The notes under the pieces were generated by a model. It was not told the origin of the DNA. It did not search any database and worked only from the letters and a program-made list of their open reading frames with translations. Positions 7,860 to 16,673 of a stretch of DNA of 64,000 bases are shown here, piece after piece (position 1 is the stretch's first letter; each line of letters opens with the position of its first letter). The stretch comes from Prevotella sp. E13-27 (GTDB lineage: Bacteria > Bacteroidota > Bacteroidia > Bacteroidales > Bacteroidaceae): assembly GCF_023217965.1 (NCBI RefSeq), contig NZ_JALPSC010000002.1, positions 62,001-126,000 on the forward strand, written 5' to 3'. The translations under genes were made by a program, and so were the position numbers.

Positions 7860-9044
7860 ATGAAAGATTTTAATTTCTATGCACCTACCGAGGTGGTGTT
7901 TGGCGAACATTCTGAAGAGCAGGTTGCTCAGCTTGTGAAGAAATATGGTGGCACTAAGGTGCTGGTTCACTATGGAGGACAGAGCGCTGTGCGTTCAGGC
8001 CTGTTGGACAAGATATGTGGTCTGCTCTCTGAGGGCGGAATTGACTATGTGAAGCTTGGCGGCGTGGTGCCCAACCCACGCCTGTCGCTTGCCAAGGAAG
8101 GCATAGAACTGTGTCGAAAGGAGAATATTGACTTCATACTCGCCATTGGTGGCGGAAGCGTTATAGACTCCTCAAAGTGCATCGCTTATGGCGTGTGCCT
8201 CGATGGTGATGTGTGGGATGTATATATTGGCAAGGCTACTCCTGAGAAGATGCTCCCCGTTGCCTGCGTGCTTACCATTCCTGCTGCTGGCAGTGAGATG
8301 AGTGAGGCCAGCGTGATAACAAATGAAGATGGCGATGTGAAGCTCGGCTATTCCAACAACATCTCTCGTCCTAAGTTTGCCATCATGAATCCTAAACGTA
8401 CCTATACCTTGCCTCCTTATCAAACGGCAGCAGGCGTGACAGACATCATGATGCATACCATGGAGCGCTATTTCAATACCGAATGCGACATGACTCTGCA
8501 GGATGAGATTGCTGAGGCTCTTATGCGCACCATGAAGGAGAGCGTCTTTGAAGTGCTGAAGAATCCTGAGGACTATCGCAGTCGTGCACAGATAATGTGG
8601 GGTGGCAGTCTTGCTCACAACGATGTTACTGGCAACCGTGGCATTGGCGACTGGTCAACCCATCAGCTGGAGCATGAGCTGAGTGGCATGTTCGATGTTA
8701 CCCACGGTGCAGGTCTTGCTGCCATATGGCCCAGCTGGGCACGCTATGTTATGCACGAGAACCTCTCGCGTTTCGTTCGCTTTGCCGTGAACGTTATGGG
8801 CGTTCCTAACGACTTCACCGACCCAGAGGGCACCGCCTTGCGTGGCATAGAGGCTATGGAGCGTTTCTATCATGCCATCGGCATGCCTATAAACATCAAG
8901 GAACTCATCGGCCGTGACATTACTGACGACGAGATTACTGAGATGACACGCAAGTGCAGTCGCGACTATAAGCGCGTCTGTGGTCAGTTCAAGCCGCTTG
9001 CAGCTGCCGACATGGAGGCAATCTACAAGATGGCGAGAGGGTAA
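7860..9044 (+). CDS. Iron-containing alcohol dehydrogenase, butanol dehydrogenase type
   Basis: 394 residues, the usual length for group III alcohol dehydrogenases. The N-terminus FNFYAPTEVVFGEHSEEQV, the nucleotide loop ILAIGGGSVIDSSK (about residue 95) and the metal-ligand helices AAGVTDIMMHTMERYFN (about 195) and HQLEHELSGMFDVTHGAG (about 265-282) are all present. The sequence is closest in style to the NAD(P)H-dependent butanol dehydrogenases (BDH/YqhD), which reduce aldehydes in the cytosol. The natural substrate is unknown. It stands alone and ends at a strong terminator. Confidence 0.9.
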   Translation: MKDFNFYAPTEVVFGEHSEEQVAQLVKKYGGTKVLVHYGGQSAVRSGLLDKICGLLSEGGIDYVKLGGVVPNPRLSLAKEGIELCRKENIDFILAIGGGSVIDSSKCIAYGVCLDGDVWDVYIGKATPEKMLPVACVLTIPAAGSEMSEASVITNEDGDVKLGYSNNISRPKFAIMNPKRTYTLPPYQTAAGVTDIMMHTMERYFNTECDMTLQDEIAEALMRTMKESVFEVLKNPEDYRSRAQIMWGGSLAHNDVTGNRGIGDWSTHQLEHELSGMFDVTHGAGLAAIWPSWARYVMHENLSRFVRFAVNVMGVPNDFTDPEGTALRGIEAMERFYHAIGMPINIKELIGRDITDDEITEMTRKCSRDYKRVCGQFKPLAAADMEAIYKMARG

Positions 9045-9111
9045 GATGAGCTGCACGATGTCACCCATATCTTCTCTTCATAAGACAACAAACGAAGCGT
9101 ATCAATAATAA

Positions 9112-9145
9112 AACGGCAGGCTCCCACTTTTGAAAGCCTGCCGTT
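9112..9145. terminator. Terminator after the alcohol dehydrogenase gene
   Basis: Stem AACGGCAGGC(T)/AGCCTGCCGTT with a loop of about 12 bases, flanked by AATAATAA and ATTATTAT. Confidence 0.7.
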
Positions 9146-9515
9146 ATTATATACAGTATCTGTCCCTGAATTCTCCTAGAACTCAACTATTTTTCTATGT
9201 GATACTATTCTCATTTCTGGGGCAAAGATAAGTAGATATTTTGAAAAGCGCAAATATTTTGCTGTTTATTATTGTTTTTCAAAATAATGTACGATCCCGA
9301 TTTTAGTTATGGCGAATTCTACAACTTTAGAAACCCCATCGAATTCGAGGGGTAACTTAACCAGATTGCTATCCTGCAGATGCAGGTGTTGGATGGGAAC
9401 AGCGGAAGAAATATGTTGAAATAGTAAACAAGGTCTTTCAATGAACAGTATCTGTCCTAGGTGTCTTGTCACGTACCTGTAACTAAACGTATCAACCGAC
9501 TTTCTTGAATAATGG
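9146..9515. other. Gene-free stretch at the left edge of the accessory region
   Basis: Short open frames occur on both strands (for example minus 9269-9472), but none has a recognisable family, a promoter or convincing codon use. The plus strand reads YDPDFSYGEFYNFRNPIEF from about 9288 before a stop, which could be a gene relic that I cannot name. Confidence 0.4.
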
Positions 9516-9547
9516 TTTGGTGATTAGAAAATAATTGACTATCTTTG
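9516..9547 (+). promoter_or_regulatory. Promoter of dinD
   Basis: TTTG at 9516-9519, a 20-base spacer and TATCTTTG at 9540-9547. This is a full match to the Bacteroidota promoter pattern. No obvious LexA-type palindrome was recognised. Confidence 0.7.
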
Positions 9548-9599
9548 CACAAATAACAAGTAATCTCAAGACTATCCTTGTGATTCAACAGGTAAAACT

Positions 9600-10463
9600 A
9601 TGGATATACAGAAAATACAAGAATATAAATCTGCCTTCGACTTGATAGCAAAGAATATCAAAGATGAAGAAGGAAATACTATCGAAGTATGGTATGCACG
9701 TGAGTTGCAACAAGTGTTAGGTTATGCCCGATGGGAGAATTTCGTAGTAGCCGTAGGGCGTGCTATTGAATCGTGTAAGACGTTGGGAATCATCATTGAT
9801 GATCATTTTCGTGAGGTCACGAAAATGATAGCCTTAGCCAAAGGTGCTCAGCGCGAAGTACAAGACTTCATGCTCACGCGGTATGCCTGCTATTTAATAG
9901 CGCAGAATGGTGACCCAAAGAAGGAGGAAGTGGCTTTTGCACAAAGTTACTTTGCAGTTCAAACCCGTAGGGCAGAACTCATTGAAGAACGATTGAACGA
10001 AGTAGCGCGTCTGAATACCCGTGAACGCTTACGAGCCTCTGAAAAGCAGTTAAGCCGTAATATCTATCAGCGCGGAGTTGATGACCGTGGTTTTGGCCGT
10101 ATTCGTTCAAAAGGGGATTATGCCCTGTTTGGTGGTCTGTCAACTGACCAAATGAAGCGCAGACTTGGTATAAAGAGCGGTGCTTTGGCCGATTATTTGC
10201 CCACATTGACGATTGCAGCCAAGAATCTTGCTACGGAGATGACCAATTACAATGTAGAGCAAAAAGACCTTTATGGTGAAGCAAACATAACAGCCGAGCA
10301 TGTACAGAACAATCGTAGTGTTCGTGGCATGTTGGGCCAACGCGGAATCAAACCTGAGGAACTCCCACCTGCAGAAGACATTAAAAAGGTAGAACGGCGC
10401 GTTGCAAAAGATGAAAAGGATATGCTTAACGAATCTAAAAAACTACCAAAAGTGAGCAAATAA
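9600..10463 (+). CDS. dinD: DNA damage-inducible protein D
   Basis: 287 residues, close to the roughly 275 residues of E. coli DinD. The N-terminal half carries a BRO-N/KilA-like domain (IEVWYARELQQVLGYARWENFVVAVGRAIESCK, residues about 28-60). The family-specific stretch TRERLRASEKQLSRNIYQRG (about 145) is followed by GFGRIRSKGDYALFGGLST. E. coli DinD is SOS-induced and acts on RecA filaments. Homologues are common in mobile and defence regions. The stop overlaps the start of a broken T5orf172-like frame (TAATG at 10461-10465), so the two were once translationally coupled. Confidence 0.88.
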   Translation: MDIQKIQEYKSAFDLIAKNIKDEEGNTIEVWYARELQQVLGYARWENFVVAVGRAIESCKTLGIIIDDHFREVTKMIALAKGAQREVQDFMLTRYACYLIAQNGDPKKEEVAFAQSYFAVQTRRAELIEERLNEVARLNTRERLRASEKQLSRNIYQRGVDDRGFGRIRSKGDYALFGGLSTDQMKRRLGIKSGALADYLPTLTIAAKNLATEMTNYNVEQKDLYGEANITAEHVQNNRSVRGMLGQRGIKPEELPPAEDIKKVERRVAKDEKDMLNESKKLPKVSK

Positions 10464-10591
10464 TGAACAACAAATGATCTAGCTACATTTACATACTGAC
10501 CAACCCCAGCTTTCGCGAATCCTCGCTGAAAATTGGCATAGAATTGAGCCGTAAGCTGAATATCGATTCTGCTGTGGTGTTGGGAGTGTAA
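10463..10591 (+). pseudogene. Remnant of a T5orf172/GIY-YIG-like nuclease gene
   Basis: The frame starts with ATG overlapping the dinD stop and reads MNNK, a TGA stop, then SSYIYILTNPSFRESSLKIG and a short unrelated-looking end at TAA 10589-10591. YIYILTNPSF...KIG is the opening of T5orf172 domain proteins (GIY-YIG superfamily). The frame has a nonsense codon at position 5 and has lost the rest of the domain, so it is not functional. The family call comes from a short segment. Confidence 0.5.
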
Positions 10592-10677
10592 AAAAGTGAT
10601 TAGCAGAGTCCAAGTAATTCTCAAATGATATTCACGCCACCTAGTGACAATGGACCTACGTCACGCATAAGTATAAA

Positions 10678-10707
10678 GCAGGCTGAAGCATGTTGACTTC
10701 AGCCTGC
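10678..10707. terminator. Terminator-like hairpin
   Basis: Perfect 11-bp stem GCAGGCTGAAG/CTTCAGCCTGC with an 8-base loop. The T-run is weak. It lies downstream of dinD and its broken partner. Confidence 0.6.
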
Positions 10708-10845
10708 AAAGTTATATGTCAGAATGAAACAGGGAGAAAACAAAAAATTGTGTTTCTATTGGACTAAAAGCCCAATCTTTTGTTAAATAATCATAAATCT
10801 TGGTTTTTAGGTTGAGAAGCCTCCAACACGCGCCCCGTAATACAG

Positions 10846-10902
10846 TTGGGTACGTGCGCACGCGACCCAATTTTGGCGGTTTCTTTTTTTTCTTTATATT
10901 TG
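10846..10902 (+). promoter_or_regulatory. Promoter with an adjoining palindrome, upstream of the unknown Cys-rich gene
   Basis: TTTG at 10872-10875, a 19-base spacer and TATATTTG at 10895-10902 make a perfect consensus promoter. Directly upstream, 10846-10870 is a 25-base near-palindrome with outer arms TTGGGT/ACCCAA and the inner palindrome CGTGCGCACG, a possible operator in otherwise AT-rich DNA. Confidence 0.65.
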
Positions 10903-10959
10903 CAGCGCGATTGACTTTAGAACGCTATAATGCAACGTAGAACTAAAAACGAGAATAAC

Positions 10960-11385
10960 ATGGAACAGAATGAGAAAGAAAAGACCGTCATTATAAGAGA
11001 CGTAAAGGAGAATGCCCCTCGCTTTCACTATGACGGTTGGCATGTGTTGGACGAGGGAAAAACGGTGGAGATATTCGTAACCACATCAGACAATCAACTT
11101 GAAAAGATTGTCTTACCGTGGGAGAAGATAGACCGCATACGTAAGTGCGGATTGGAACAGCAGGAGGATGTAGCCAAAGAGGTAATGAAGGGCAAGCGTG
11201 TGCATTGTCGTCATCTGAAAAGCTGGCATAGATTATTCCCTGCCTGCTGTCAGATAGGCAAGGATGCAGGTCCCCAATATATAAACTGTATCACATGCAA
11301 GTATATTGACGGGTATATCGAAGAATATGATACTGACAAAGAATATGAGAAGGTTGTTATAGTTTCACCAAAAATGACTGACTAA
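10960..11385 (+). CDS. Hypothetical protein with several cysteines
   Basis: 141 residues from the start at 10960 (MEQNEKEKTVIIRDVKENAP); an in-frame ATG at 10930 would add 10 residues. The A-rich sequence before 10960 suits a Bacteroidota start better. I do not recognise the family. It is soluble, beta-rich in the first half (FHYDGWHVLDEGKTVEIFV) and has cysteines at RKCGLEQ, VHCRHLKSWH, PACCQIG and NCITCK that could bind a metal. Its promoter is strong and it is not obviously in an operon. It lies in the accessory region between dinD and the McrBC genes. Confidence 0.6.
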   Translation: MEQNEKEKTVIIRDVKENAPRFHYDGWHVLDEGKTVEIFVTTSDNQLEKIVLPWEKIDRIRKCGLEQQEDVAKEVMKGKRVHCRHLKSWHRLFPACCQIGKDAGPQYINCITCKYIDGYIEEYDTDKEYEKVVIVSPKMTD

Positions 11386-11620
11386 ATCAAACAATAGCTT
11401 TTCATATAGAGTTGTCATCGATATTATTAAACAAGCTCCAAAGCTGTAATATGCAATGTGAATTTATATCTATAATCTTATTTTGGTGATAAAATTCCAA
11501 ATACGATGCCAAAAAACTTATTATTGTTATGGAATTTAGAAAATATGTTATATTTTTGGTAAAATATTTGTTGGTTTCCCAAAATTGTATTATTTTTGTC
11601 CCTAAATTATCATAATTCAT
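11386..11620. promoter_or_regulatory. AT-rich intergenic region with the promoter of the HTH regulator gene
   Basis: TTTG at 11567-11570, a 20-base spacer and TATTTTTG at 11591-11598 form a good promoter 22 bases before the ATG at 11621. The remaining AT-rich DNA holds open frames only by base composition. Confidence 0.6.
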
Positions 11621-12667
11621 ATGAAAGAGAATATTCATCTTAATGTTAAACTTATCACTTCTTTGGGAAGTGTTCTTCACATGTCTACCCCCATGATGAT
11701 TGAGGCGTCATTATCTAAGCGAAGCACATGGTACAGAATTATGGAAAAACCAAGCATTATTACAGTACAGCAGTTGCTTACAATTGCCAACGGCTTACAT
11801 ATTCCTGTTCGGCACTTCTTTTCCACTGGCTGTGACAACATTATTAGTCATCGTGATTATTATATTAAGGAGCCATATTTGCCTTGTCACTACGATGCAA
11901 ACGCGCTTCAGGAAATCGTTAGTAAACGTCCAGACATCACATGGCAGAAGGCCGCTGATGCCACAGGTGTTACCCGTGACAATTTGCGCAAATCTCTTCT
12001 CGGTGATAGCCGCACTCCTATCACACGCTTTCTTGCTGCTTGCAATGCCCTTGACGTGGACCCATTTGCCATTATTGTCGACCCTAACATGGAAGAATCA
12101 AAAGAGCCGAACAGTTGTACGGATTTATCAAAAACAAGTTTAACTACACTTTCTAAAGAGCTATTGGCTATGCGTAAGGAAATGACCCGCCTGAAAGCAC
12201 AACTCTTCAATACCAACATTGAACTTACCAACCTTCGTAGAAACCAAAATACTGAGAATGTTATTAAGAATAAGATTTTAGCACCTGTTACTTGGTTCTA
12301 TGGCATTCACTTCCTATATAGCTACAACGATATGAGCGAACCAGTGCGTGCATGGTTTCAAATGCTTGTGGCCAAAGAACATCCACACTACGCTTTCTTC
12401 TTTGCTAAAAATGGCAGTGAGTTTAAGTCTGTACGCTTCTATACAGATAAAGGCATCATCTTTTTTGAAGCAGAATGTGAGTCCGGCCTAGCAAATTATC
12501 TTTACAGCGAGAAGATAATGGTAGGAAAAATCCTAGCCAATACTTTGGAGGACAACTCTGATATGGTTGAGTTCAAAGCAGATTTAGTTGCAAATCTAAG
12601 AGAGGATAGAGAAGATATGGTTGAATTGGCTAAGTTCAGAAAAGAAATGATACAGAAATTCGGATGA
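11621..12667 (+). CDS. Two-HTH (XRE-like) transcriptional regulator with coiled coil
   Basis: 348 residues. Two helix-turn-helix-like segments are visible. One is at residues about 10-65 (MMIEASLSKRSTWYRIMEKP, ITVQQLLTIANGLHIPVRHFF). The other is at about 90-150 (DITWQKAADATGVTRDNLRK, TPITRFLAACNALDVDPFAI). A leucine/charge-rich coiled coil follows (about 175-210), then an alpha/beta C-terminal domain (YAFFFAKNGSEFKSVRFYTD) that could be a sensor. It stops 105 bases before mcrB in the same orientation, so it may control the restriction genes. That role is inferred from position. Confidence 0.6.
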   Translation: MKENIHLNVKLITSLGSVLHMSTPMMIEASLSKRSTWYRIMEKPSIITVQQLLTIANGLHIPVRHFFSTGCDNIISHRDYYIKEPYLPCHYDANALQEIVSKRPDITWQKAADATGVTRDNLRKSLLGDSRTPITRFLAACNALDVDPFAIIVDPNMEESKEPNSCTDLSKTSLTTLSKELLAMRKEMTRLKAQLFNTNIELTNLRRNQNTENVIKNKILAPVTWFYGIHFLYSYNDMSEPVRAWFQMLVAKEHPHYAFFFAKNGSEFKSVRFYTDKGIIFFEAECESGLANYLYSEKIMVGKILANTLEDNSDMVEFKADLVANLREDREDMVELAKFRKEMIQKFG

Positions 12668-12772
12668 AGAAAGTGTACAATAGGTGCAATAATAGAAAAC
12701 GCTTTTTTTATTGGACATCAATAGATGGAAATACATTAATATAGCAAGAAACTAAACCGTTACCAAAGAAAT

Positions 12773-14704
12773 ATGGAATTGCATGAACAAAAACAAAATA
12801 ATATTGTGAATCAGCCTCAGATAGACAAGGCCGATAATTCTGATTTGAATGTTTTAAGTACAGTCAATGCTGACATTGTGCAACATTGGTGGCTAACTAT
12901 TGACATTGGTACATGGGACATCGCAAAAGCTAGTATTGGCGACAAAAAAACAATTTCCTTTTTACCCCCAAAATTAGAAAAAGATGAGGATTTCGGATTA
13001 CTGAAATGGCTTTATTCATATTTTGTTGATAGGGAAGACAACCCTCATTATGGCCAACCTATTCCACCAGATGAAATGGCAATTTCACTACTCGACTTTG
13101 AGGGTGATGTTGTCAACAAGGAAAACATTGAGAAGGCGAAGAGGCGCATCAGCAAAAATCGAAAAAAATATCTAGGCAGAATGGGAATTATCATGGATCC
13201 AGAAATAGTGTTAGATAAGCCCAGCTACAAAAAACGTGGTGGCCGTCAGACATGCGCTTGGCTCACTGTGCTCGATGCCAACGGCAAGCCCTTGGAGAAG
13301 ACCGTCAAGAACCAGTACCGCCATGTGGTATCTACCGATGAGCGCGTGCCCCGTGAACTGAGTCAGCATGTCTTTGTGCATTACTTCTATCGCCTCAATA
13401 GCATTCCCCAAAAACCGTTCACCGAGGGAAAGGAGTATGAAGAGGAATATGTTCAAGCGGCATCTAAAACAGACCCTGAAATAGATTATCCGAAAATCAA
13501 AGAGATTGATCCATTTTCGCATCTCCATGTCGGAGACAAAGTATTTGCATGTACTTCGCTCGCACTGGAAAAGAAGATTGTTGCTTTTTTAGAAATTACA
13601 TCAGTTAGAGCCTGGTCAATAGATTTAAAAATATTGGATTTCTTTTGTAATCCATGTCCTATTTCTGCATTGAAGAGTGAACAATCTAATTTCTATAATG
13701 CAAATAATTCTGGTATTATCCGTCTCACAAATAAGCAGAACAAAGAAATTACAAGGGGAATAGAAACGTGGATTGAAAGAAAAATCAAAAAATCCCTCAA
13801 AACATACTCTATGGAGGAACTAATGAACGATAAGGACGTTTTTATAGACGAAGAAACCCTTCGTGACATTTTTAGTGTAATAAAAGACAAAAAGAATATT
13901 ATTTTGCAAGGTGCGCCTGGCGTTGGAAAAACATATTTGGCGAAAAAGATAGCTTACGCTTTAGTGGGTAAGAAAGATGACTCCAAGATATGCACTATAC
14001 AATTTCATCCTAATTACACCTACGAAGACTTCATTATAGGATATAAGCCTGTTCCTGGAAATGACTCTTCAAGGAAATCAAGAGAAATAGAATTCAAACC
14101 AGTGGACGGCATTTTCAAAGAATTCTGCGATAAGGCTTCATCTGATTTGAAGAAGAACAAAGATGAGAGTAACAAATACTTCTTTATTATAGATGAAATC
14201 AACAGAGGAAACATTAGCAAGATTTTTGGAGAAGCTTTCACGTTGATAGATAAAGGTTATAGAGATGAATCTGTAAAATTATCTTATCCGAAAAAAGTTC
14301 TTAATATTCCAAAGAATCTATACCTCATTGGTTTAATGAACACAGCGGATAGGAGTCTTGCCATGCTTGATTTTGCCCTTCAACGACGTTTTGCGTTTTT
14401 CTCACTATCACCAGCGTTCGAGACAGAATCATTTAAAGCGTATAAAGACAACCTAAAAAGCGACATCTTTAATACAGTGATAGATAAAATTATTAAACTC
14501 AACACAATAATATCACAAGATCCTGCTTTAGGCGAAGGCTTTTGTATTGGTCACAGCTATTTCTGTAATCAAGAAAGGATAGATGAAGTATGGCTGAAGA
14601 ATGTAATCAATTATGAAATCATTCCGATGCTGAGAGGATATTGGTTTGATAATGATTCGAGGTTCAAAGAATATAAAAAAGAATTACTTGATGTTTTCCT
14701 ATGA
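12773..14704 (+). CDS. mcrB: McrB-like AAA+ GTPase of a modification-dependent restriction system, with EVE-like domain
   Basis: 643 residues. The C-terminal half is a clear McrB AAA+ motor: Walker A GAPGVGKT near residue 379, Walker B and the McrB signature FFIIDEINRGNISKIFGE near 468, and GLMNTADRSLAMLDFALQRRF near 520. Residues about 240-325 (FSHLHVGDKVFACTSLALEKK through ISALKSEQSNF) have the layout of an EVE/PUA-like modified-base reader. Residues 1-220 are not recognised. In this family GTP-driven McrB rings translocate DNA and activate McrC. Overlaps mcrC by four bases. Codon use in 13210-13440 is richer in G and C than its flanks, which suggests a mosaic N-terminal part. Confidence 0.88.
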   Translation: MELHEQKQNNIVNQPQIDKADNSDLNVLSTVNADIVQHWWLTIDIGTWDIAKASIGDKKTISFLPPKLEKDEDFGLLKWLYSYFVDREDNPHYGQPIPPDEMAISLLDFEGDVVNKENIEKAKRRISKNRKKYLGRMGIIMDPEIVLDKPSYKKRGGRQTCAWLTVLDANGKPLEKTVKNQYRHVVSTDERVPRELSQHVFVHYFYRLNSIPQKPFTEGKEYEEEYVQAASKTDPEIDYPKIKEIDPFSHLHVGDKVFACTSLALEKKIVAFLEITSVRAWSIDLKILDFFCNPCPISALKSEQSNFYNANNSGIIRLTNKQNKEITRGIETWIERKIKKSLKTYSMEELMNDKDVFIDEETLRDIFSVIKDKKNIILQGAPGVGKTYLAKKIAYALVGKKDDSKICTIQFHPNYTYEDFIIGYKPVPGNDSSRKSREIEFKPVDGIFKEFCDKASSDLKKNKDESNKYFFIIDEINRGNISKIFGEAFTLIDKGYRDESVKLSYPKKVLNIPKNLYLIGLMNTADRSLAMLDFALQRRFAFFSLSPAFETESFKAYKDNLKSDIFNTVIDKIIKLNTIISQDPALGEGFCIGHSYFCNQERIDEVWLKNVINYEIIPMLRGYWFDNDSRFKEYKKELLDVFL

Positions 14705-15756
14705 CAATAGACAAAACCATACCTATACATAATATCTATTATATGTTGGCCTATGCGTTTCGCTATTTCAGGTTCAACATATACGAAGAGATAAAGGGTG
14801 AGAAGTTCGAGAACAATCACGATTTGTTCTCCGAAATTCTCATACGTGGCGTGTCATATCAAATTAAGCAAGGATTGTATAAGACATACGTAAATAAGGA
14901 GGGAAATCTGTCTGTAATACGAGGGCGAATTGACATATTGAAGACTTACACAATACAAAGAACCAATCCTTTTTATGCATATTGCAACTATGATGAACTT
15001 TCGGAAAACAACCCATACAATCAAATTGTTAAGACCACACTTCAATTCTTGTTAAAATGCACAAATGTAGATGAGAGTCGCAAAAACTCAATAAGGAATC
15101 TATTGCATTTCTTTGACACTATTGACTTGGTTAATTTGAAAACAATAAATTTTGAACGTTTCAGTTTCGACCGTAATAATCAGAACTATCGGATGCTCCT
15201 AAATATATGCCGCCTTATCTTTGAAAACATGTTAATGACAACAGAAGGTGGCAATTATAAACTACGCTCTTTGTCTGATTTTCAAATGTCAAAACTATTT
15301 GAAAAATTTGTACTGGAATATTATAGAATGCATCATCCAGAAGCCAAACCTCGAGCTTCTCAAATTAGTTGGAGTATTAAGAACGAGAATTCTGCTCTTG
15401 GTATTTTACCAAGAATGCAAACAGATGTTATGTTGACTATTGGTGACAGAACTCTTATCATTGACACGAAATACTATAGTCAAACCCTACAGAGCAATTT
15501 CGACAAACAGAAAATTCATTCCAATAACCTTTATCAAATATATACTTATGTAACAGAGCAAGACAAAGAAAGAGTAGGGCGAGTGGACGGTATGTTGCTT
15601 TATGCTAAAACACAAGAAGATATTGTTCCAGATAACCACGTTACCATGGAATCTGGTAATAAATTATTCTTTCGCACATTGGACTTGAATCAAGATTTTT
15701 ACAACATCAGTCAGCAATTAGATAACATTGTGAATAGTATTCCTAACATTTTGTGA
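14701..15756 (+). CDS. mcrC: McrC-like endonuclease subunit
   Basis: 351 residues, start ATGA-overlapping the mcrB stop, so the two are translationally coupled. The N-terminus IPIHNIYYMLAYAFRYF is typical of the Bacteroidota/Firmicutes McrC branch. The PD-(D/E)XK nuclease core is visible as LPRMQTDVML (about residue 238) and TLIIDTKYY (about 252), followed by a helix with NNLYQIYTYV. Together with McrB it cuts DNA that carries modified cytosine or a related mark; the exact mark depends on the McrB N-terminus. Catalytic residues appear intact. Confidence 0.88.
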   Translation: MTIDKTIPIHNIYYMLAYAFRYFRFNIYEEIKGEKFENNHDLFSEILIRGVSYQIKQGLYKTYVNKEGNLSVIRGRIDILKTYTIQRTNPFYAYCNYDELSENNPYNQIVKTTLQFLLKCTNVDESRKNSIRNLLHFFDTIDLVNLKTINFERFSFDRNNQNYRMLLNICRLIFENMLMTTEGGNYKLRSLSDFQMSKLFEKFVLEYYRMHHPEAKPRASQISWSIKNENSALGILPRMQTDVMLTIGDRTLIIDTKYYSQTLQSNFDKQKIHSNNLYQIYTYVTEQDKERVGRVDGMLLYAKTQEDIVPDNHVTMESGNKLFFRTLDLNQDFYNISQQLDNIVNSIPNIL

Positions 15757-15783
15757 TAACAACTAATTCTTATTTTATCGATT

Positions 15784-16522
15784 ATGAGTGTAAATTTTAA
15801 AGCATTGGGCTGTTTGTTCACGTTCAGATACATCAACGATGTTGAAGACATGGATGAAGAAGTGCTGCAAAAGATGTATGCAGAGTTGGAATAGGAGTAT
15901 AAGGAACTGAAAAGTGAACTGGACAAATTAAAAGAAGTCGTCGACAGGAAGAACCCTGAAGAAAAGAAAGAGAAGATAAAAAAAGAAACTAAAGACCGCC
16001 AAGGAAGTATTGGGTGTTGAGGATGTCCCTTATGAGGTAAGGGTGAAATATATCATCGACGCATACAGGAAGGATCAGGTGAAATGGGGTAAGCTGGCTG
16101 ATTATGCAAAACACTTAGAGGGAGAGGTGATAAGGCTGAAAGAAATCCTTATCTCTAATGGCTATACAGATAGCGGGGTTGTAGGTGATTCTAAGCCTGC
16201 TAAGGTAATCAATGATCTCAAAACGGAAATAAATCAACTGAAGTTAGAGCTGAAAGAAAAGAAGAAAAACGCCACGAATAAGAAGATAGAGAGGATGAAG
16301 AGCCTCATAGAGGAGGAATATCCGCTAAGGAAATACAAATTGAGGAAACTAAAGGTAACCATCAAAAGTATGCAGGCCTACATTGAGGAGCTTTAGGGAT
16401 TACTCGACCAAAACAATATTGTCTATGGGCCAATGGATCTAGCTGGCAAAGAAGTGGTTGACAATATAGATAATTTTGATGAGACTGCGATAAGATTAAT
16501 GAATGATTTGGAAAATATATAA
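15784..16522 (+). pseudogene. Broken gene for a coiled-coil protein (two TAG stops, one frameshift)
   Basis: The frame starts MSVNFKALGCLFTFRYINDV. It is stopped by TAG at 15892-15894 and continues EYKELKSELDKLKEVV. It shifts frame by one base near 15990 into KTAKEVLGVEDVPYEVRVKY, then meets TAG at 16394-16396 and continues GLLDQNNIVYGPMDLAGKEV to TAA at 16520-16522. The sense on both sides of each break reads as one helical, Lys/Glu-rich protein of about 245 residues. Both TAG codons could be single C-to-T changes from CAG. I do not recognise the family. It follows mcrC by 27 bases and may have been a third gene of that unit. Confidence 0.6.
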
Positions 16523-16524
16523 TT

Positions 16525-16632
16525 CATGGTACACTAAAGATACCATCAGGAACAGTGCCCAATGACACCATGCAGAAGTTCTATCTTGATTTCGTCATTA
16601 GCAATTCTGTTGCTCTTTCTGATTTTGAACCA
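16525..16632 (+). pseudogene. Fragment resembling an Eco57I/type IIG-like DNA methylase
   Basis: Thirty-six codons read GTLKIPSGTVPNDTMQKFYL then VALSDFE, ending at TAG. The order I-P-S-G...D-x-x-x-x-F-x-x-x...L-x-D-F-E resembles the segment after the NPPY motif of large type IIG or Eco57I-like adenine methylases. There is no start and no other part of the gene. If right, it is a relic of another restriction-modification gene next to McrBC. The assignment is tentative. Confidence 0.3.
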
Positions 16633-16673
16633 TAGCCTATTGTCCCGGAAATGGTCGATATTATAAAACCTAA

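Noticed and set aside
9269..9472. Open frame of 67 codons on the minus strand
   Set aside because: No family, no promoter, and the plus strand shows equally plausible relics; noted only as a gene-free stretch.
11402..11680. Open frame of 92 codons on the minus strand in AT-rich DNA
   Set aside because: Asn/Ile-rich translation from low-GC sequence, overlaps the start of the HTH regulator gene, no promoter.
16633..16635. A third TAG that might support amber recoding next to mcrC
   Set aside because: It is in a different short fragment from the two TAG codons of the broken gene, and the frameshift there favours decay.
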